Counted from the first letter of the stretch, positions 23,745 to 33,920 are shown. The stretch is DNA of 64,000 nt from Comamonadaceae bacterium (GCA_027488735.1 JAIYBB010000003.1:1-64000), one strand, 5' to 3'. Translations and numbers: made by a program. Notes: generated by a model not told the origin, from the letters alone.

Positions 23745-24185
23745 ATGTCTTTTGCCAACAGCGCTGAGGCGCTGGCCACGATGGTTGGCAACACCATGTT
23801 CGCTGCCGATGTTGCCTCCAAAGACACCATGGGCATGGCCTTGCTGTTGTGTGCGCCTGGTCATGCGCGTATGCGCATGCAAGTTCGTGCGTTGCATTTG
23901 AATGGCCATGGGATTTGCCATGGTGGTTTCATCTTTACATTGGCTGATTCCACATTTGCATTTGCTTGCAACAGCCATAACCACAATGCGGTGGCTGCGG
24001 CAGCCAGCATCGAATTTCTAAAGCCAGCGAAATTGGACGATGTGCTGACCTGCACTGGCCAAGAGCAGGTACTCAGCGGTCGCCATGGCGTGTATGACAT
24101 GACGGTGCGCAACCAGCATGATGAAGTCATTGCGCTTTTTAGAGGGAAAAGTGCGCAAATACCAGGCCAAGTGGTGACACCATGA
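23745..24185 (+). CDS. paaI: PaaI-type hotdog acyl-CoA thioesterase
   Basis: 146 residues with hotdog-fold signature NGHGICHGGFIFTLADSTFA and the catalytic Asp in LADS (about residue 66). PaaI removes CoA from stalled ring-hydroxylated phenylacetyl-CoA intermediates, rescuing CoA. It starts three bases after paaG and overlaps paaK by ATGA, a translationally coupled trio. Confidence 0.85.
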   Translation: MSFANSAEALATMVGNTMFAADVASKDTMGMALLLCAPGHARMRMQVRALHLNGHGICHGGFIFTLADSTFAFACNSHNHNAVAAAASIEFLKPAKLDDVLTCTGQEQVLSGRHGVYDMTVRNQHDEVIALFRGKSAQIPGQVVTP

Positions 24186-25480
24186 AGAAAGCATTTGCCT
24201 TAGAGCCGATTGAAAAAGCCAGCATCGATGAGCTGCGTGCATTGCAATTGCAGCGTCTGCGTGCAAGCTTGATGCATGCATACACGCATTCGCCTGTTTA
24301 TCGGGCGAAGTTTGATGCAGCGGGGATGCATCCTTCTGATTGCCAAAGCTTGTCTGATCTGGCGAAATTTCCCTTCACCACCAAAGCCGATTTGCGCGAC
24401 AGTTATCCCTTTGGCATGTTTGCGGTTCCCCGCGAACAACTCGCCCGTATCCATGCGTCAAGCGGCACCACGGGAAAACCGACTGTGGTCGGCTACACCT
24501 TGAACGACATCGACACGTGGTCGCAGTGCGTGGCTCGTAGTATTCGTGCCGCAGGTGCACGCCCGGGGGACGCCGTGCACATCAGTTACGGGTATGGTTT
24601 GTTCACAGGGGGATTGGGCGCACATTACGGGGCAGAAAAATTGGGCCTCACCGTGGTACCTTTTGGCGGCGGGCAAACCGAAAGACAGGTGCAACTGATT
24701 CACGACTTCAAGCCTGACATCATCATGGTCACCCCCAGTTACATGCTGGCCTTGGCGGATGAATTTGAGCGACAAGGCATACCTGCACAAGCGGTGAGTT
24801 TGCGTTTGGGAATTTTTGGCGCTGAACCCTGGACCAACGATATGCGTACCAATATTGAGAAACGCATGGGCATAGACGCGGTTGATATTTATGGTTTGTC
24901 AGAGGTGATGGGTCCGGGCGTTGCCAGCGAATGTATAGAGACCAAGGACGGCCCCACGGTATGGGAAGACCATTTTTACCCTGAGATCATCGACCCGGAT
25001 ACTGGAGAGCCCGTACCTGACGGTAAGTGGGGTGAACTGGTGTTCACCAGCCTCACCAAAGAGGCCATGCCCATCATCCGTTACCGGACACGTGACCTCA
25101 CATGTTTATTGCCTGGCACTGCTCGCACTATGCGTCGCATTGAAAAAATCACGGGCCGCAGCGACGACATGATGATTGTTCGCGGCGTCAATGTGTTCCC
25201 GTCGCAAATTGAGGAATTGATCTTGCGGCAACCTGCTTTGAGTGCGCATTACCAATGTGTGCTGACCCGCTCTGGCCCGTTGGATAACTTGTCCGTGAGG
25301 GTGGAAACACGCGCAGGTGTAGCGGTAGATTCAAGCCAGGCATTGGCTGCAGCAAACGCCTTGGCGCATGACGCCAAGGCTTATATAGGCAGCAGTTTGT
25401 CGGTCGAGTTGTGCGCCGAAGGCACCATAGAGCGCAGCCAGGGCAAGGCCAAGCGAGTCATGGATTTGCGCAAACTCTGA
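24182..25480 (+). CDS. paaK: Phenylacetate-CoA ligase
   Basis: 432 residues. ANL motifs in the PaaK arrangement: HASSGTTGKPTVVGYT P-loop (about residues 95-110), FGAEPWTNDMR, DIYGLSEVMGPGVA, YRTRDLT and the C-terminal SDDMMIVRGVNVFPSQIEE. Length and lack of the extended N-domain fit PaaK, which activates phenylacetate to its CoA thioester. An aryl-CoA ligase for a related acid is the alternative. Last gene of paaGIK; converges on the M61 peptidase gene with a 7-base gap. Confidence 0.88.
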   Translation: MKKAFALEPIEKASIDELRALQLQRLRASLMHAYTHSPVYRAKFDAAGMHPSDCQSLSDLAKFPFTTKADLRDSYPFGMFAVPREQLARIHASSGTTGKPTVVGYTLNDIDTWSQCVARSIRAAGARPGDAVHISYGYGLFTGGLGAHYGAEKLGLTVVPFGGGQTERQVQLIHDFKPDIIMVTPSYMLALADEFERQGIPAQAVSLRLGIFGAEPWTNDMRTNIEKRMGIDAVDIYGLSEVMGPGVASECIETKDGPTVWEDHFYPEIIDPDTGEPVPDGKWGELVFTSLTKEAMPIIRYRTRDLTCLLPGTARTMRRIEKITGRSDDMMIVRGVNVFPSQIEELILRQPALSAHYQCVLTRSGPLDNLSVRVETRAGVAVDSSQALAAANALAHDAKAYIGSSLSVELCAEGTIERSQGKAKRVMDLRKL

Positions 25481-25487
25481 CCCTCCA

Positions 25488-27260
25488 TCAAGCCTGTTTG
25501 CCTGCAAGCCATTGCCCAACCTGTGTGGCTTGGGCAATGCCTAATCGCCATTGTTTGAAGGCCTTGGCGGGCAGCCGAAGCGGTAGTTGTAGCAACCTGC
25601 CATCACGAGAAATCAAAGCTGTGAAGCTTTTGTGTTTGCCCAATAGGCCAGGTAATTGGTCAATGCGTTTGATGCGCCAAGCGCTGGCGTCAGCACTGCG
25701 GTTGCCAGCAATGGCCACACCCAGCCATTCGTCGCCAGGCGCCAATCCCGCGACTTCAGCGGCACTGTCACTCAAAACGCTTTGGATTTGCACCGCATGG
25801 TTTTCTTGCACGCGCAGTCCAAGTTGTTGTGCCAGAGGACAAGTGTCCTCTGTGATTGTGACGCCTTGCGCATGAAGCAATTCGCTCAATGGCAATTCAC
25901 CCGTGCCGTGCACCCAAGCCTTGATTTCACGTTGCCAGCTGCGGCCGGTCAATGTCTTGAGAGCATGCATTAGATCTTGTTCTTGCATGGGTCCAGCTTT
26001 GCAGTTTTGCCATAAGAGCCGCATCACTTGGTCCAGGCTGTGTCCGGTCTTTCGCAAGGTCAAATCCAAACACAGGCCGACCAAAGCGCCTTTGGCGTAG
26101 TAACTGATGGATAAGTTAGGACTGTTGGCGTCAGGACGGTAAAGCTTGGTCCATGCCTCAAAGCTGGCTTGCGCCACGCTGTGCACATGCCTGCCTGGTG
26201 TTTGCAAAACGCTGTTGATGGTTTTGCCAAGCAACTTCAAATACACCGCGGGTGAAATCAATTCGGCACGGCACAGCAACAAGTCATCGTAGTAGCTGGT
26301 CAAGCCTTCAAAGAACCATAACAAGGAAGTGTAATTTTCTTGTGTGTAGTCATAGCGGGCAAACGACACAGGTCGCAAGCGTTTGACATTCCACGTGTGG
26401 AAATACTCGTGGCTGATCAGCCCCAGCAAACTGACGTAGCCGTCACTTGAAACGGTTTGGTCGGTACGGGGCAAGTCGTCACGCTTACACATCAGCGCTG
26501 TGCTGTGGGAATGCTCTAAACCACCATAGCCATCAGCTATCGCGTTGATTAAAAACACATAGCGGTCATGTGGGGGTTTGCGCGCACCGTGCCAAAAATG
26601 AATTTCAGTTTCACAAATTTTTTGCATGTCTGACAGCAACCGAACGCCATCAAATGACGGCATAGCTCCCGTGACCACGACACGATGCTGCACGCCTTTG
26701 GCAACAAAATCGCTTGCCCAAAAATCAGCCATTTCTACCGGAGAGTCTGCCAGCTCATCGTAGTTGTCTGCCTTGTAAAGGCCAAACCCTTTCGAATGGG
26801 TTTTGACTGGTCGCAATGCGGTCGCTACCCGCCAATGCGGGCATGCCTCAGGCTGCATAAGATCGATGGTAAGTGGTTGTTCTTCATGACCGATAGCGAT
26901 CAAACACAGGCTGGTCGGGTTGAAAAAACCACGCAATGCGTCTAGCCAAGCAGTACGAACCGAGGCGTCGTAGGCGTGGACGGTGTAGCGCACTTGCAAA
27001 GCTTGCGAAGGGTCTGCATGAACTTGCCAAGTGGCTTTGGCGGTTTGTTCCAATACACAAGTCTCACCATGCTGTGTGGCTTGCATTTGGCTGAGTTGCT
27101 TAGAAAACTCCCGCACCATGTAACTGCCCGGTATCCACACCGGCAACTGTAAATATTGCACAGCTTGCGGTTCTTGCAGGGTCAAAATCACTTCCCATTG
27201 GTGAGCGTGCAGGTTGAGCACGCGAACCTGGTAGTGAACGGGCGCGGCTTGGTTGTTCAT
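25488..27260 (-). CDS. M61-family metallopeptidase with PDZ domain
   Basis: 590 residues. Zinc site HEYFHTWNVKRLRP (HExxH at about residues 286-290), beta-sandwich N-terminal domain, and a C-terminal PDZ-like domain (GLRVQENHAVQIQSVLSDSA). Matches glycyl aminopeptidase-like M61 enzymes common in Burkholderiales. No signal peptide is evident, so it is probably cytosolic. Overlaps dsbC by ATGA. Confidence 0.85.
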   Translation of the reverse strand: MNNQAAPVHYQVRVLNLHAHQWEVILTLQEPQAVQYLQLPVWIPGSYMVREFSKQLSQMQATQHGETCVLEQTAKATWQVHADPSQALQVRYTVHAYDASVRTAWLDALRGFFNPTSLCLIAIGHEEQPLTIDLMQPEACPHWRVATALRPVKTHSKGFGLYKADNYDELADSPVEMADFWASDFVAKGVQHRVVVTGAMPSFDGVRLLSDMQKICETEIHFWHGARKPPHDRYVFLINAIADGYGGLEHSHSTALMCKRDDLPRTDQTVSSDGYVSLLGLISHEYFHTWNVKRLRPVSFARYDYTQENYTSLLWFFEGLTSYYDDLLLCRAELISPAVYLKLLGKTINSVLQTPGRHVHSVAQASFEAWTKLYRPDANSPNLSISYYAKGALVGLCLDLTLRKTGHSLDQVMRLLWQNCKAGPMQEQDLMHALKTLTGRSWQREIKAWVHGTGELPLSELLHAQGVTITEDTCPLAQQLGLRVQENHAVQIQSVLSDSAAEVAGLAPGDEWLGVAIAGNRSADASAWRIKRIDQLPGLLGKHKSFTALISRDGRLLQLPLRLPAKAFKQWRLGIAQATQVGQWLAGKQA

Positions 27261-27991
27261 TGCTTGGACAATAATTTTTCTATTTGTGCCAATTCAATCG
27301 CGCCTGGAATGCGTGTGCCGTCGGGTAGCAGCGTAGTAGGTGTGCCGGTGATTTTCATTTTTTGACCATATTCCATATTGCGTTTCAAACTGGCGGTGTC
27401 ACAACTTGCAGCGACAGGCGTTTGGTCACGCACCATCCAGTCTTGCCAAGACTTGGCGGGGTCTTTGGCGCACCAAATCGATTTGGATTTGTCCATCGAA
27501 TCTTTGCCCAGTATGGGGTATAAAAAAACGAACACGGTGACGTTGTCTAGTTTGGCTATGTCACGCTCGAACCGCTTGCAATAGCCACAATTTGGGTCTT
27601 CAAAAATTGCAATTTTTCTCTCGCCTTTGCCTTTCACCCAAGTGATTGCATCCTTGAAAGGAAGCGACTTGAAATCAATGGCCATGACTTTTTGCAAGCG
27701 CTCTTCGGTCAAGTTGCGTTGGTTGCGCGTATCAATCAACTGGCCTTGCAATAAAAAATTACCGCTTGCGTCGGTGTAATAAATCTCGCTTCCGTCGACA
27801 CGCAATTCAAACAAACCGGGCATGGGGGTGCGCCGTATCTCGTCGATTGGTTGGACCTGCGGCATGCGCTCCTTCAAATTTTTTCGAATCTGCGCTTCTT
27901 CTCCTTGGGCAAACACTGCACCGTTGATGAAGCAGCCAATAAAAAGGGTGGAGAAAACCGCCAATGCGCGATGAAACGTGAAGAAAAACAT
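27257..27991 (-). CDS. dsbC: Periplasmic thiol:disulfide isomerase DsbC
   Basis: 244 residues with signal peptide ending AVFAQG. An N-terminal dimerisation region (GLFELRVDGSEIYYTDASG) is followed by a thioredoxin-fold catalytic domain with EDPNCGYCKRFE, the CGYC motif of DsbC, and a cis-Pro loop ITGTPTTLLPDG. Shuffles wrong disulfides in the periplasm with electrons from DsbD. Middle of a ubiH-like/dsbC/M61 operon. Confidence 0.92.
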   Translation of the reverse strand: MFFFTFHRALAVFSTLFIGCFINGAVFAQGEEAQIRKNLKERMPQVQPIDEIRRTPMPGLFELRVDGSEIYYTDASGNFLLQGQLIDTRNQRNLTEERLQKVMAIDFKSLPFKDAITWVKGKGERKIAIFEDPNCGYCKRFERDIAKLDNVTVFVFLYPILGKDSMDKSKSIWCAKDPAKSWQDWMVRDQTPVAASCDTASLKRNMEYGQKMKITGTPTTLLPDGTRIPGAIELAQIEKLLSKQ

Positions 27992-28009
27992 GGTTATTCC
28001 GTTGGTTGG

Positions 28010-29128
28010 TTAATGCATGGCCATTTGCATGGCCCATTGTTTGAGAGGTGCGATTTGGTTGAAACCATTCAAGCCCCAGTTGCGCAGACTTTGCAACATG
28101 GGGTTAGGGTGATTGAACAATCGTTGCAGACCATCGCAAGCCAGCCAAGTGGCCTGCATGCCAGCTTTGCGAGCGCGTTCATAGCGACGCAAAAAATACG
28201 GATCGTCTAAGGGCCGCCAATACGCTGAGGTTTCGCGTTCTTTGAGCACCGAGGCCAATTCGCTGACATCTGCCAAGCCCAGGTTCAAGCCCATGCCCGC
28301 CAGCGGGTGGACAGAGTGCGCCGCGTCCCCCGCCAGAACCCATGATCGACCGTTGTCGAAATGTCCGCTCCATTGCAGAGCTTGCGCCAATTGCAGCGGC
28401 CAGACCTGAATGGGAGCGATGATTTTTAAATGTCCCAACACCTGTTGGCTGGCTTGAGACAAGGCTTGCGCCACATCATCAGCCGCTGACTGCTCGAGCG
28501 CCAACGCACGCGCAGAAGGCAAAGACCAGACCACTGCAGCCTCTTGCCCCGCATTGCCGCCCAATGGCAGCAGCGCCAATATGTCGAGCTCTCCCTGGCT
28601 GCGGGAAAACCATTGCAATGCTTGTTGACGATGCGGTTTGTCGCATTGCACGCGGGTGGCCAATGCGTGCTGGGCATACGGCATGCTGTTGTAGGACACG
28701 CCAAGCTCTTTGCGGGTTTGGCTGTTGCGCCCCTCACATACCACCGTCAGTGTGGCTTCGGGGGCGCTGTCAAAACGCTGAATCTCGGTTTGAAAATGGA
28801 CAGCTTGAGACAGCATCTGCTCAAGCGCGGGCACATCGACGATGTGCGTCAAACCGTTCAACGTAGGTGCCTGAAATTGCACTTGCCCACCGGCATCGCC
28901 CCACACTTGCATGGATTGCACCGCCGTGGCGTGAGGCGGTTCGGGCCAACAACGAAGCTCAGACAAAATTTCCCGGGAATGGGCGTTGAGGGCAAATGCG
29001 CGCACATCGGTCGCTGGTGCAGGATGACCCACCAAGGCAACACGCAAGCGCTGCCGCGCCAACAACAAGGCCAATGTGCTGCCGACTACGCCACTGCCGC
29101 GTATGCAAATATCAAAGGATGAAGACAT
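28010..29128 (-). CDS. UbiH/UbiF-family FAD-dependent hydroxylase
   Basis: 372 residues. FAD-binding start DICIRGSGVVGSTLALLLAR and the GD motif VLAGDAAHSVHPLAGMGLNLG place it among ubiquinone-ring hydroxylases. Which ring position it hydroxylates cannot be read from the sequence. Start taken at ATG 29128; ATG 29137 is also possible. Leads the operon with dsbC 18 bases later and is divergent from ychF. Confidence 0.82.
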   Translation of the reverse strand: MSSSFDICIRGSGVVGSTLALLLARQRLRVALVGHPAPATDVRAFALNAHSREILSELRCWPEPPHATAVQSMQVWGDAGGQVQFQAPTLNGLTHIVDVPALEQMLSQAVHFQTEIQRFDSAPEATLTVVCEGRNSQTRKELGVSYNSMPYAQHALATRVQCDKPHRQQALQWFSRSQGELDILALLPLGGNAGQEAAVVWSLPSARALALEQSAADDVAQALSQASQQVLGHLKIIAPIQVWPLQLAQALQWSGHFDNGRSWVLAGDAAHSVHPLAGMGLNLGLADVSELASVLKERETSAYWRPLDDPYFLRRYERARKAGMQATWLACDGLQRLFNHPNPMLQSLRNWGLNGFNQIAPLKQWAMQMAMH

Positions 29129-29216
29129 GTAATCCATTGTAGGAGTTGGCTGGCCGTAGAATTTCAGGCTTTGCGCACAACCCTAGCCTGCGCTTTAGCT
29201 TTCCAAGGAAACAGCC

Positions 29217-30308
29217 ATGAGTTTGAAATGCGGCATCGTGGGCTTGCCCAACGTCGGTAAGTCCACCCTGTTTAACGCCCTGACCAAAGCGGGCATTGCG
29301 GCTGAAAATTACCCGTTTTGCACCATCGAGCCCAACGTCGGCGTGGTCGAGGTGCCGGACTTGCGCCTGAACCAATTGTCCGAGATCGTCAAGCCCGAGC
29401 GTGTGGTGCCGGCCATTGTCGAGTTTGTCGACATCGCCGGACTGGTTGCAGGCGCCAGCACCGGCGAAGGTTTGGGCAACCAATTTTTAGCGCACATTCG
29501 CGAAACCGATGCGATTGTGAATGTGGTGCGCTGCTTTGAAGACGACAACGTGATTCACGTGGCCGGCAAGGTCGATCCTATTTCAGACATTGAAGTGATT
29601 CAAACCGAGTTGTGTCTGGCCGACTTGAGCAGCGTGGAAAAAGCGCTGCACCGCCATCAAAAAACCGCACGCTCCGGCGACAAAGAAGCTGCCAAGCTCG
29701 TGGCCATATTGGAGCGCTGCCAAACTGCGTTGAACGACACCAAGCCAGTTCGCACGATTGATTTCAGCAAGGAAGAAAAACTCGCGGTCAAACAGTTTTT
29801 CCTGATCACTGCCAAGCCCGCCATGTTTGTCGCCAACGTAGCCGAAGACGGCTTCGAGAACAACCCCATGCTCGACCGCCTCACCCAATTTGCCCATTCG
29901 CAGCATGCTCCTGTGGTCGCCATCAGCGCCAAACTCGAAGCCGAGATGAGCGAGATGAGCGACGAAGACCGCGACATGTTTTTGGCGGAACTCGGTCAAT
30001 CCGAACCCGGACTCAACCGCTTGATTCGCTCGGCCTACACCTTGCTGGGTTTACAAACCTATTTCACTGCGGGCGTGAAAGAAGTACGCGCCTGGACCAT
30101 ACGCGTGGGCGACACCGGTCCGCAAGCCGCCGGTGTGATTCACACCGATTTTGAAAAGGGCTATATCCGCGCCCAAACCATTTCATTTGATGACTTCATC
30201 CAGTTCAAAGGTGAGCAAGGCGCCAAAGACGCGGGCAAGATGCGCGCAGAGGGCAAGGAATACGTGGTGAAAGACGGCGACGTGATGAACTTTTTGTTCA
30301 GTTCATGA
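29217..30308 (+). CDS. ychF: Ribosome-binding ATPase YchF
   Basis: 363 residues, the usual length. G1 [14 protein letters not shown] at residues 8-21, G3 [10 protein letters not shown], and the C-terminal TGS domain ([18 protein letters not shown], then [20 protein letters not shown]). YchF is an OBG-family P-loop protein that prefers ATP and associates with ribosomes under stress. Codon third positions are GC-biased as in a highly expressed gene. Confidence 0.95.
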   Translation: MSLKCGIVGLPNVGKSTLFNALTKAGIAAENYPFCTIEPNVGVVEVPDLRLNQLSEIVKPERVVPAIVEFVDIAGLVAGASTGEGLGNQFLAHIRETDAIVNVVRCFEDDNVIHVAGKVDPISDIEVIQTELCLADLSSVEKALHRHQKTARSGDKEAAKLVAILERCQTALNDTKPVRTIDFSKEEKLAVKQFFLITAKPAMFVANVAEDGFENNPMLDRLTQFAHSQHAPVVAISAKLEAEMSEMSDEDRDMFLAELGQSEPGLNRLIRSAYTLLGLQTYFTAGVKEVRAWTIRVGDTGPQAAGVIHTDFEKGYIRAQTISFDDFIQFKGEQGAKDAGKMRAEGKEYVVKDGDVMNFLFSS

Positions 30309-30358
30309 CAGGGATTACCGTCGGCGCATGAGTGTTTTGATTCGTCTTGCGTGTTGTT

Positions 30359-30841
30359 TCAACCCGCCCAATTGAACCATTGCCAGCCAAACACCAGCAG
30401 GCCATAACGCAGTGCTTTGCCAACGGCCATGTAAAAAACACACGGCCAAAACGGCAGCCTTAAAAAACCAGCCACCACGCACAACGGGTCGCCGATCACA
30501 GGCAGCCATGCGCCTAAACACGCTGCAGGCCCGATACGTTGCAACCATTTCAGGGCACGCAAATGGTGTGCTTTATGGAAGGACGGTTGGTGAGTTGCCC
30601 ATAAACGATCTGCCCCCACACCCATCCACCAACCTACTGCACCACCCAATGTGTTGCCTATGGTGGCTACACACAAAGCCGGCCACAACAGCGACGGGTT
30701 CAAAGTGATCACGCCCAACAAAACAGGCTCGGAACCCAACGGCAACAAAGTTGCGGCCAACAGTGACGCACAAAATAAAACGATCAAGCCATACTCGGGC
30801 TGCGCTAGGTTTGTCAATAGGGATTGAAAAAAATTCTCCAT
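30359..30841 (-). CDS. YqaA family membrane protein (VTT/DedA-like)
   Basis: 160 residues taken from ATG 30841, where family members normally begin (MENFFQSLLT); an upstream frame extends to 30925. Contains LPLGSEPVLLG, GNTLGGAVGWWMG and FHKAHHLRALKWLQRIGPAA, the YqaA pattern with re-entrant loop glycines, and LPVIGDPLCVVAGFLRLP. Inner-membrane protein, perhaps a lipid scramblase-like VTT member; the precise role is unknown. Confidence 0.82.
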   Translation of the reverse strand: MENFFQSLLTNLAQPEYGLIVLFCASLLAATLLPLGSEPVLLGVITLNPSLLWPALCVATIGNTLGGAVGWWMGVGADRLWATHQPSFHKAHHLRALKWLQRIGPAACLGAWLPVIGDPLCVVAGFLRLPFWPCVFYMAVGKALRYGLLVFGWQWFNWAG

Positions 30842-30991
30842 GTGAGGCAGTGTAAGTGTTGAGTACAGCGATAAAACACACACTAAAACACACAGAAGTT
30901 CAGAGAAAATTTGATAAGAAATCAATCACACAAAAGCAGTCGCACACCGCTAGAATCGTGCCTCCTTTTTAAGCACACCTATTCTGTCTAC

Positions 30992-32023
30992 ATGCGCATC
31001 GGTTCTTTCGAGTTAGCACACAACGTGTTTGTTGCACCTATGGCTGGTGTCACAGACCGGCCGTTTCGCATGTTGTGCAAACAGCTGGGTGCGGCGTATG
31101 CGGTCAGCGAAATGGTGACCTCGCGCAAAGACTTGTGGGACAGCTTGAAAACATCACGTCGCGCCAACCACGACGGCGAAGCCGGTCCCATCGCCGTGCA
31201 AATCGCAGGCACGGACGCGGACATGATGGCAGATGCAGCGGTCTACAACATTCAACGCGGCGCGCAAATCATTGACATCAACATGGGCTGCCCGGCCAAA
31301 AAAGTGTGCAACAAATGGGCTGGCTCTGCGCTGATGCAAGATGAATCTTTGGCGATATCGATTGTGCAAGCGGTGGTCGATGCTGCTTCGCCCTATGACG
31401 TGCCGGTCACCTTGAAGATGCGCACCGGCTGGCGTGCCGATCAGCGAAATGTGGTCACGCTGGCCCGACAAGCCGAGTCCGCCGGTGTGCAAATGATCAC
31501 GGTGCATGGCCGCACCCGCGAGCAAGGCTACAGCGGCCAGGCTGAGTACGACACCATCGCTCAAGTGAAAGCGGCAGTCAGCGTGCCGGTGGTTGCCAAC
31601 GGCGACATTGATTCGCCGCACAAAGCGCAGCAAGTGTTGAAGTACACCGGCGCTGATGCGGTGATGATCGGGCGTGCCGCCCAAGGCCGCCCTTGGATAT
31701 TCCGCGAGATACAGCATTTTTTGGCGCACGGCACTTTGCTGGCGTCGCCCTTGGTGGCCGAGGTGCAGCGTTTGCTGCTTCACCATTTGCAAGACCATTA
31801 CAGCCTTTATGGCAACCATACCGGTGTGCGCAGCGCACGCAAGCACATAAGCTGGTACACACACGGTTTGCCTGAGGCTCAAGCCTTCAGGCAAGCCATG
31901 AACACGATTGACGACTGCGACCGCCAGTTGGCGGTGGTGGCTGACTATTTTGAACGGCTGGGACAACTGTCCGACCGTTTGCATTACCCAATATCAGAAC
32001 CTGTTCTGGAGACACAAGCATGA
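30992..32023 (+). CDS. dusB: tRNA-dihydrouridine synthase DusB
   Basis: 343 residues from ATG 30992, giving the standard start MRIGSFELAHNVFVAPMAGV. FMN-barrel motifs TDRPFR, INMGCPAKKVCNKWAGSAL (catalytic Cys in KVCNK), GRTREQGYSG and GADAVMIGRAAQGRPWIF are all present. Reduces uridine in the tRNA D-loop. A TAGAAT -10-like box lies about 40 bases upstream. Overlaps fis by ATGA, the ancestral dusB-fis operon. Confidence 0.95.
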   Translation: MRIGSFELAHNVFVAPMAGVTDRPFRMLCKQLGAAYAVSEMVTSRKDLWDSLKTSRRANHDGEAGPIAVQIAGTDADMMADAAVYNIQRGAQIIDINMGCPAKKVCNKWAGSALMQDESLAISIVQAVVDAASPYDVPVTLKMRTGWRADQRNVVTLARQAESAGVQMITVHGRTREQGYSGQAEYDTIAQVKAAVSVPVVANGDIDSPHKAQQVLKYTGADAVMIGRAAQGRPWIFREIQHFLAHGTLLASPLVAEVQRLLLHHLQDHYSLYGNHTGVRSARKHISWYTHGLPEAQAFRQAMNTIDDCDRQLAVVADYFERLGQLSDRLHYPISEPVLETQA

Positions 32024-32253
32024 GCAAAAAACAAATAGAAGAGGTGGTGCGCCACAGTTTGGAGGCTTACTTCAAAGACCTGCGTGGTGCCGAGCCCGAT
32101 CAATTGCACGACATGATGATTCAAGTGATGGAAAAGCCATTGCTGGACGTGGTGATGAAACACGCAGATGGCAACCAATCGCGTGCCGCTACTTGGCTGG
32201 GCTTGAACCGCAATACCTTGCGCAAAAAACTCACCGACCACAAATTGCTTTGA
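32020..32253 (+). CDS. fis: Fis family DNA-binding protein
   Basis: 77 residues, shorter than the 98-residue enterobacterial Fis, as usual in betaproteobacteria. Keeps the C-terminal HTH (NQSRAATWLGLNRNTLRKKL) and helix A/B dimer region but lacks the N-terminal beta-hairpin arms used for Hin recombination. Global nucleoid protein and activator. Translationally coupled to dusB; purH follows 43 bases later. Confidence 0.93.
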   Translation: MSKKQIEEVVRHSLEAYFKDLRGAEPDQLHDMMIQVMEKPLLDVVMKHADGNQSRAATWLGLNRNTLRKKLTDHKLL

Positions 32254-32296
32254 ATGTTTCTTTAACGGCCCACCCGCCCTCTAGAAAGTTGTCCCC

Positions 32297-33871
32297 ATGA
32301 ATGCATTGATTTCCGTGTCCGACAAGACCGGTGTTGTGGAACTCGCCCAAGCTTTACACGCCATGGGCATCCAATTGATTTCCACAGGCGGCACAGCGCA
32401 ATTGCTGGCCGCTCAAGGTTTGCCGGTGCGCGAGGTCGCCGAACTGACAGGCTTTCCCGAAATGCTTGATGGCCGTGTCAAAACTTTGCATCCCAAAGTA
32501 CATGGCGGCTTGTTGGCGCGGCGCGATGTGCCTGCCCACATGCAAGCTTTGCAAGACCACGGCATTGACACCATCGATTTGCTGGTGGTCAATTTGTACC
32601 CGTTCGAAGCCACCGTTGCTATGCCCGATTGCACGCTGGACGAGGCGATTGAAAACATCGACATCGGCGGCCCGGCCATGGTGCGAAGCGCTGCCAAAAA
32701 CTGGAAGCATGTGGCGGTGATGACCGATGCGTCGCAATACCAAGCGGTGATTGATGAATGGCGCGAGCATCAGGGCTTGAGTGAAGCCACGCGTTTCAAA
32801 CTGGCCGTGGCCGCGTTCAACCGCATCAGCATGTACGACGGCGCCATCAGCGACTATTTGTCTTCGCTTGATTTAGCGACCGAGCAGCGCAGTTTGTTTC
32901 CGTCTCAAGCAAATGGCCGCTTTGTGAAATTGCAGGACCTGCGTTACGGCGAGAACCCGCACCAGTTGGCAGCTTTTTACCGCGACGCTGACCCGGCACC
33001 AGGCTCACTCGTCACCGCGCGTCAGTTGCAAGGCAAGGAACTGTCTTACAACAACATCGCAGACGCGGACGCGGCCTGGGAATGCGTCAAGAGTTTTGAC
33101 ACACCGGCTTGTGTGATTGTGAAACACGCCAACCCTTGCGGTGTGGCCGTGGCTGAAGATGCTTTGTCCGCTTACAAAAAGGCTTACCAGACCGACCCAA
33201 CATCGGCCTTCGGTGGCATCATCGCTTTCAATTGCCCGGTCGATTTGTCCACAGTGCAAGCGCTGGCGCAGCAATTCGTGGAAGTGTTGATCGCGCCGTC
33301 TTTCACGGGTGAGGCCTTGGTGCAATTGCAAGCCAAAGCGAATGTACGCGTGTTGCAAATCGCGCTGCCGCCGGGCGGCGACACGCCTTGGGCGAATGGT
33401 TTGAATTTGCTGGATGTCAAACGCGTGGGCTCGGGCTTGTTGATGCAAACCGCTGACACCCACCAGCTGAGCTTGGATGACATGCAAGTGGTGACCCAAA
33501 AACAACCCACGCCACAACAGTTGCAAGACTTGCTGTTTGCGTGGAAGGTGGCCAAGTTTGTGAAAAGCAACGCGATTGTGTTTTGCGCCGACGGCATGAC
33601 CATGGGCGTGGGTGCAGGACAGATGAGCCGCTTGGATTCAGCGCGTATCGCGGCTATCAAGGCCGGTCATGCGGGCTTGTCATTGCAAAACACTGTGGTC
33701 GCCAGCGATGCGTTTTTCCCGTTCCGCGATGGCTTGGATGTGGTGGTGGACGAGGGCGCGACATGCGTGATTCAACCCGGTGGTTCCATGCGCGATCAGG
33801 AAGTGATTGACGCGGCGAATGAAAGAAACGTGTCCATGGTGTTCACCGGGGTGAGGCACTTTAGGCATTGA
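32297..33871 (+). CDS. purH: Bifunctional AICAR transformylase/IMP cyclohydrolase PurH
   Basis: 524 residues, full length. N-terminal MGS-like cyclohydrolase ([44 protein letters not shown]) and C-terminal AICAR formyltransferase with [11 protein letters not shown] (catalytic Lys-His) and [21 protein letters not shown]. Performs the last two steps of IMP synthesis. Likely in transcriptional continuity with dusB-fis. Confidence 0.96.
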   Translation: MNALISVSDKTGVVELAQALHAMGIQLISTGGTAQLLAAQGLPVREVAELTGFPEMLDGRVKTLHPKVHGGLLARRDVPAHMQALQDHGIDTIDLLVVNLYPFEATVAMPDCTLDEAIENIDIGGPAMVRSAAKNWKHVAVMTDASQYQAVIDEWREHQGLSEATRFKLAVAAFNRISMYDGAISDYLSSLDLATEQRSLFPSQANGRFVKLQDLRYGENPHQLAAFYRDADPAPGSLVTARQLQGKELSYNNIADADAAWECVKSFDTPACVIVKHANPCGVAVAEDALSAYKKAYQTDPTSAFGGIIAFNCPVDLSTVQALAQQFVEVLIAPSFTGEALVQLQAKANVRVLQIALPPGGDTPWANGLNLLDVKRVGSGLLMQTADTHQLSLDDMQVVTQKQPTPQQLQDLLFAWKVAKFVKSNAIVFCADGMTMGVGAGQMSRLDSARIAAIKAGHAGLSLQNTVVASDAFFPFRDGLDVVVDEGATCVIQPGGSMRDQEVIDAANERNVSMVFTGVRHFRH

Positions 33872-33889
33872 GCCTTGACTGCGCTGGCT

Positions 33890-33920
33890 GAATTAATCGG
33901 TATCTGACCCCGATTAATTC
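33890..33920. terminator. Inverted repeat after purH
   Basis: Perfect 11-bp arms GAATTAATCGG (33890-33900) and CCGATTAATTC (33910-33920), 9-nt loop, 18 bases past the purH stop. No T-run. May act as terminator, but the loop's TCTGACCCCGATT resembles short mobile-repeat sequence found in many proteobacteria. Confidence 0.45.
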
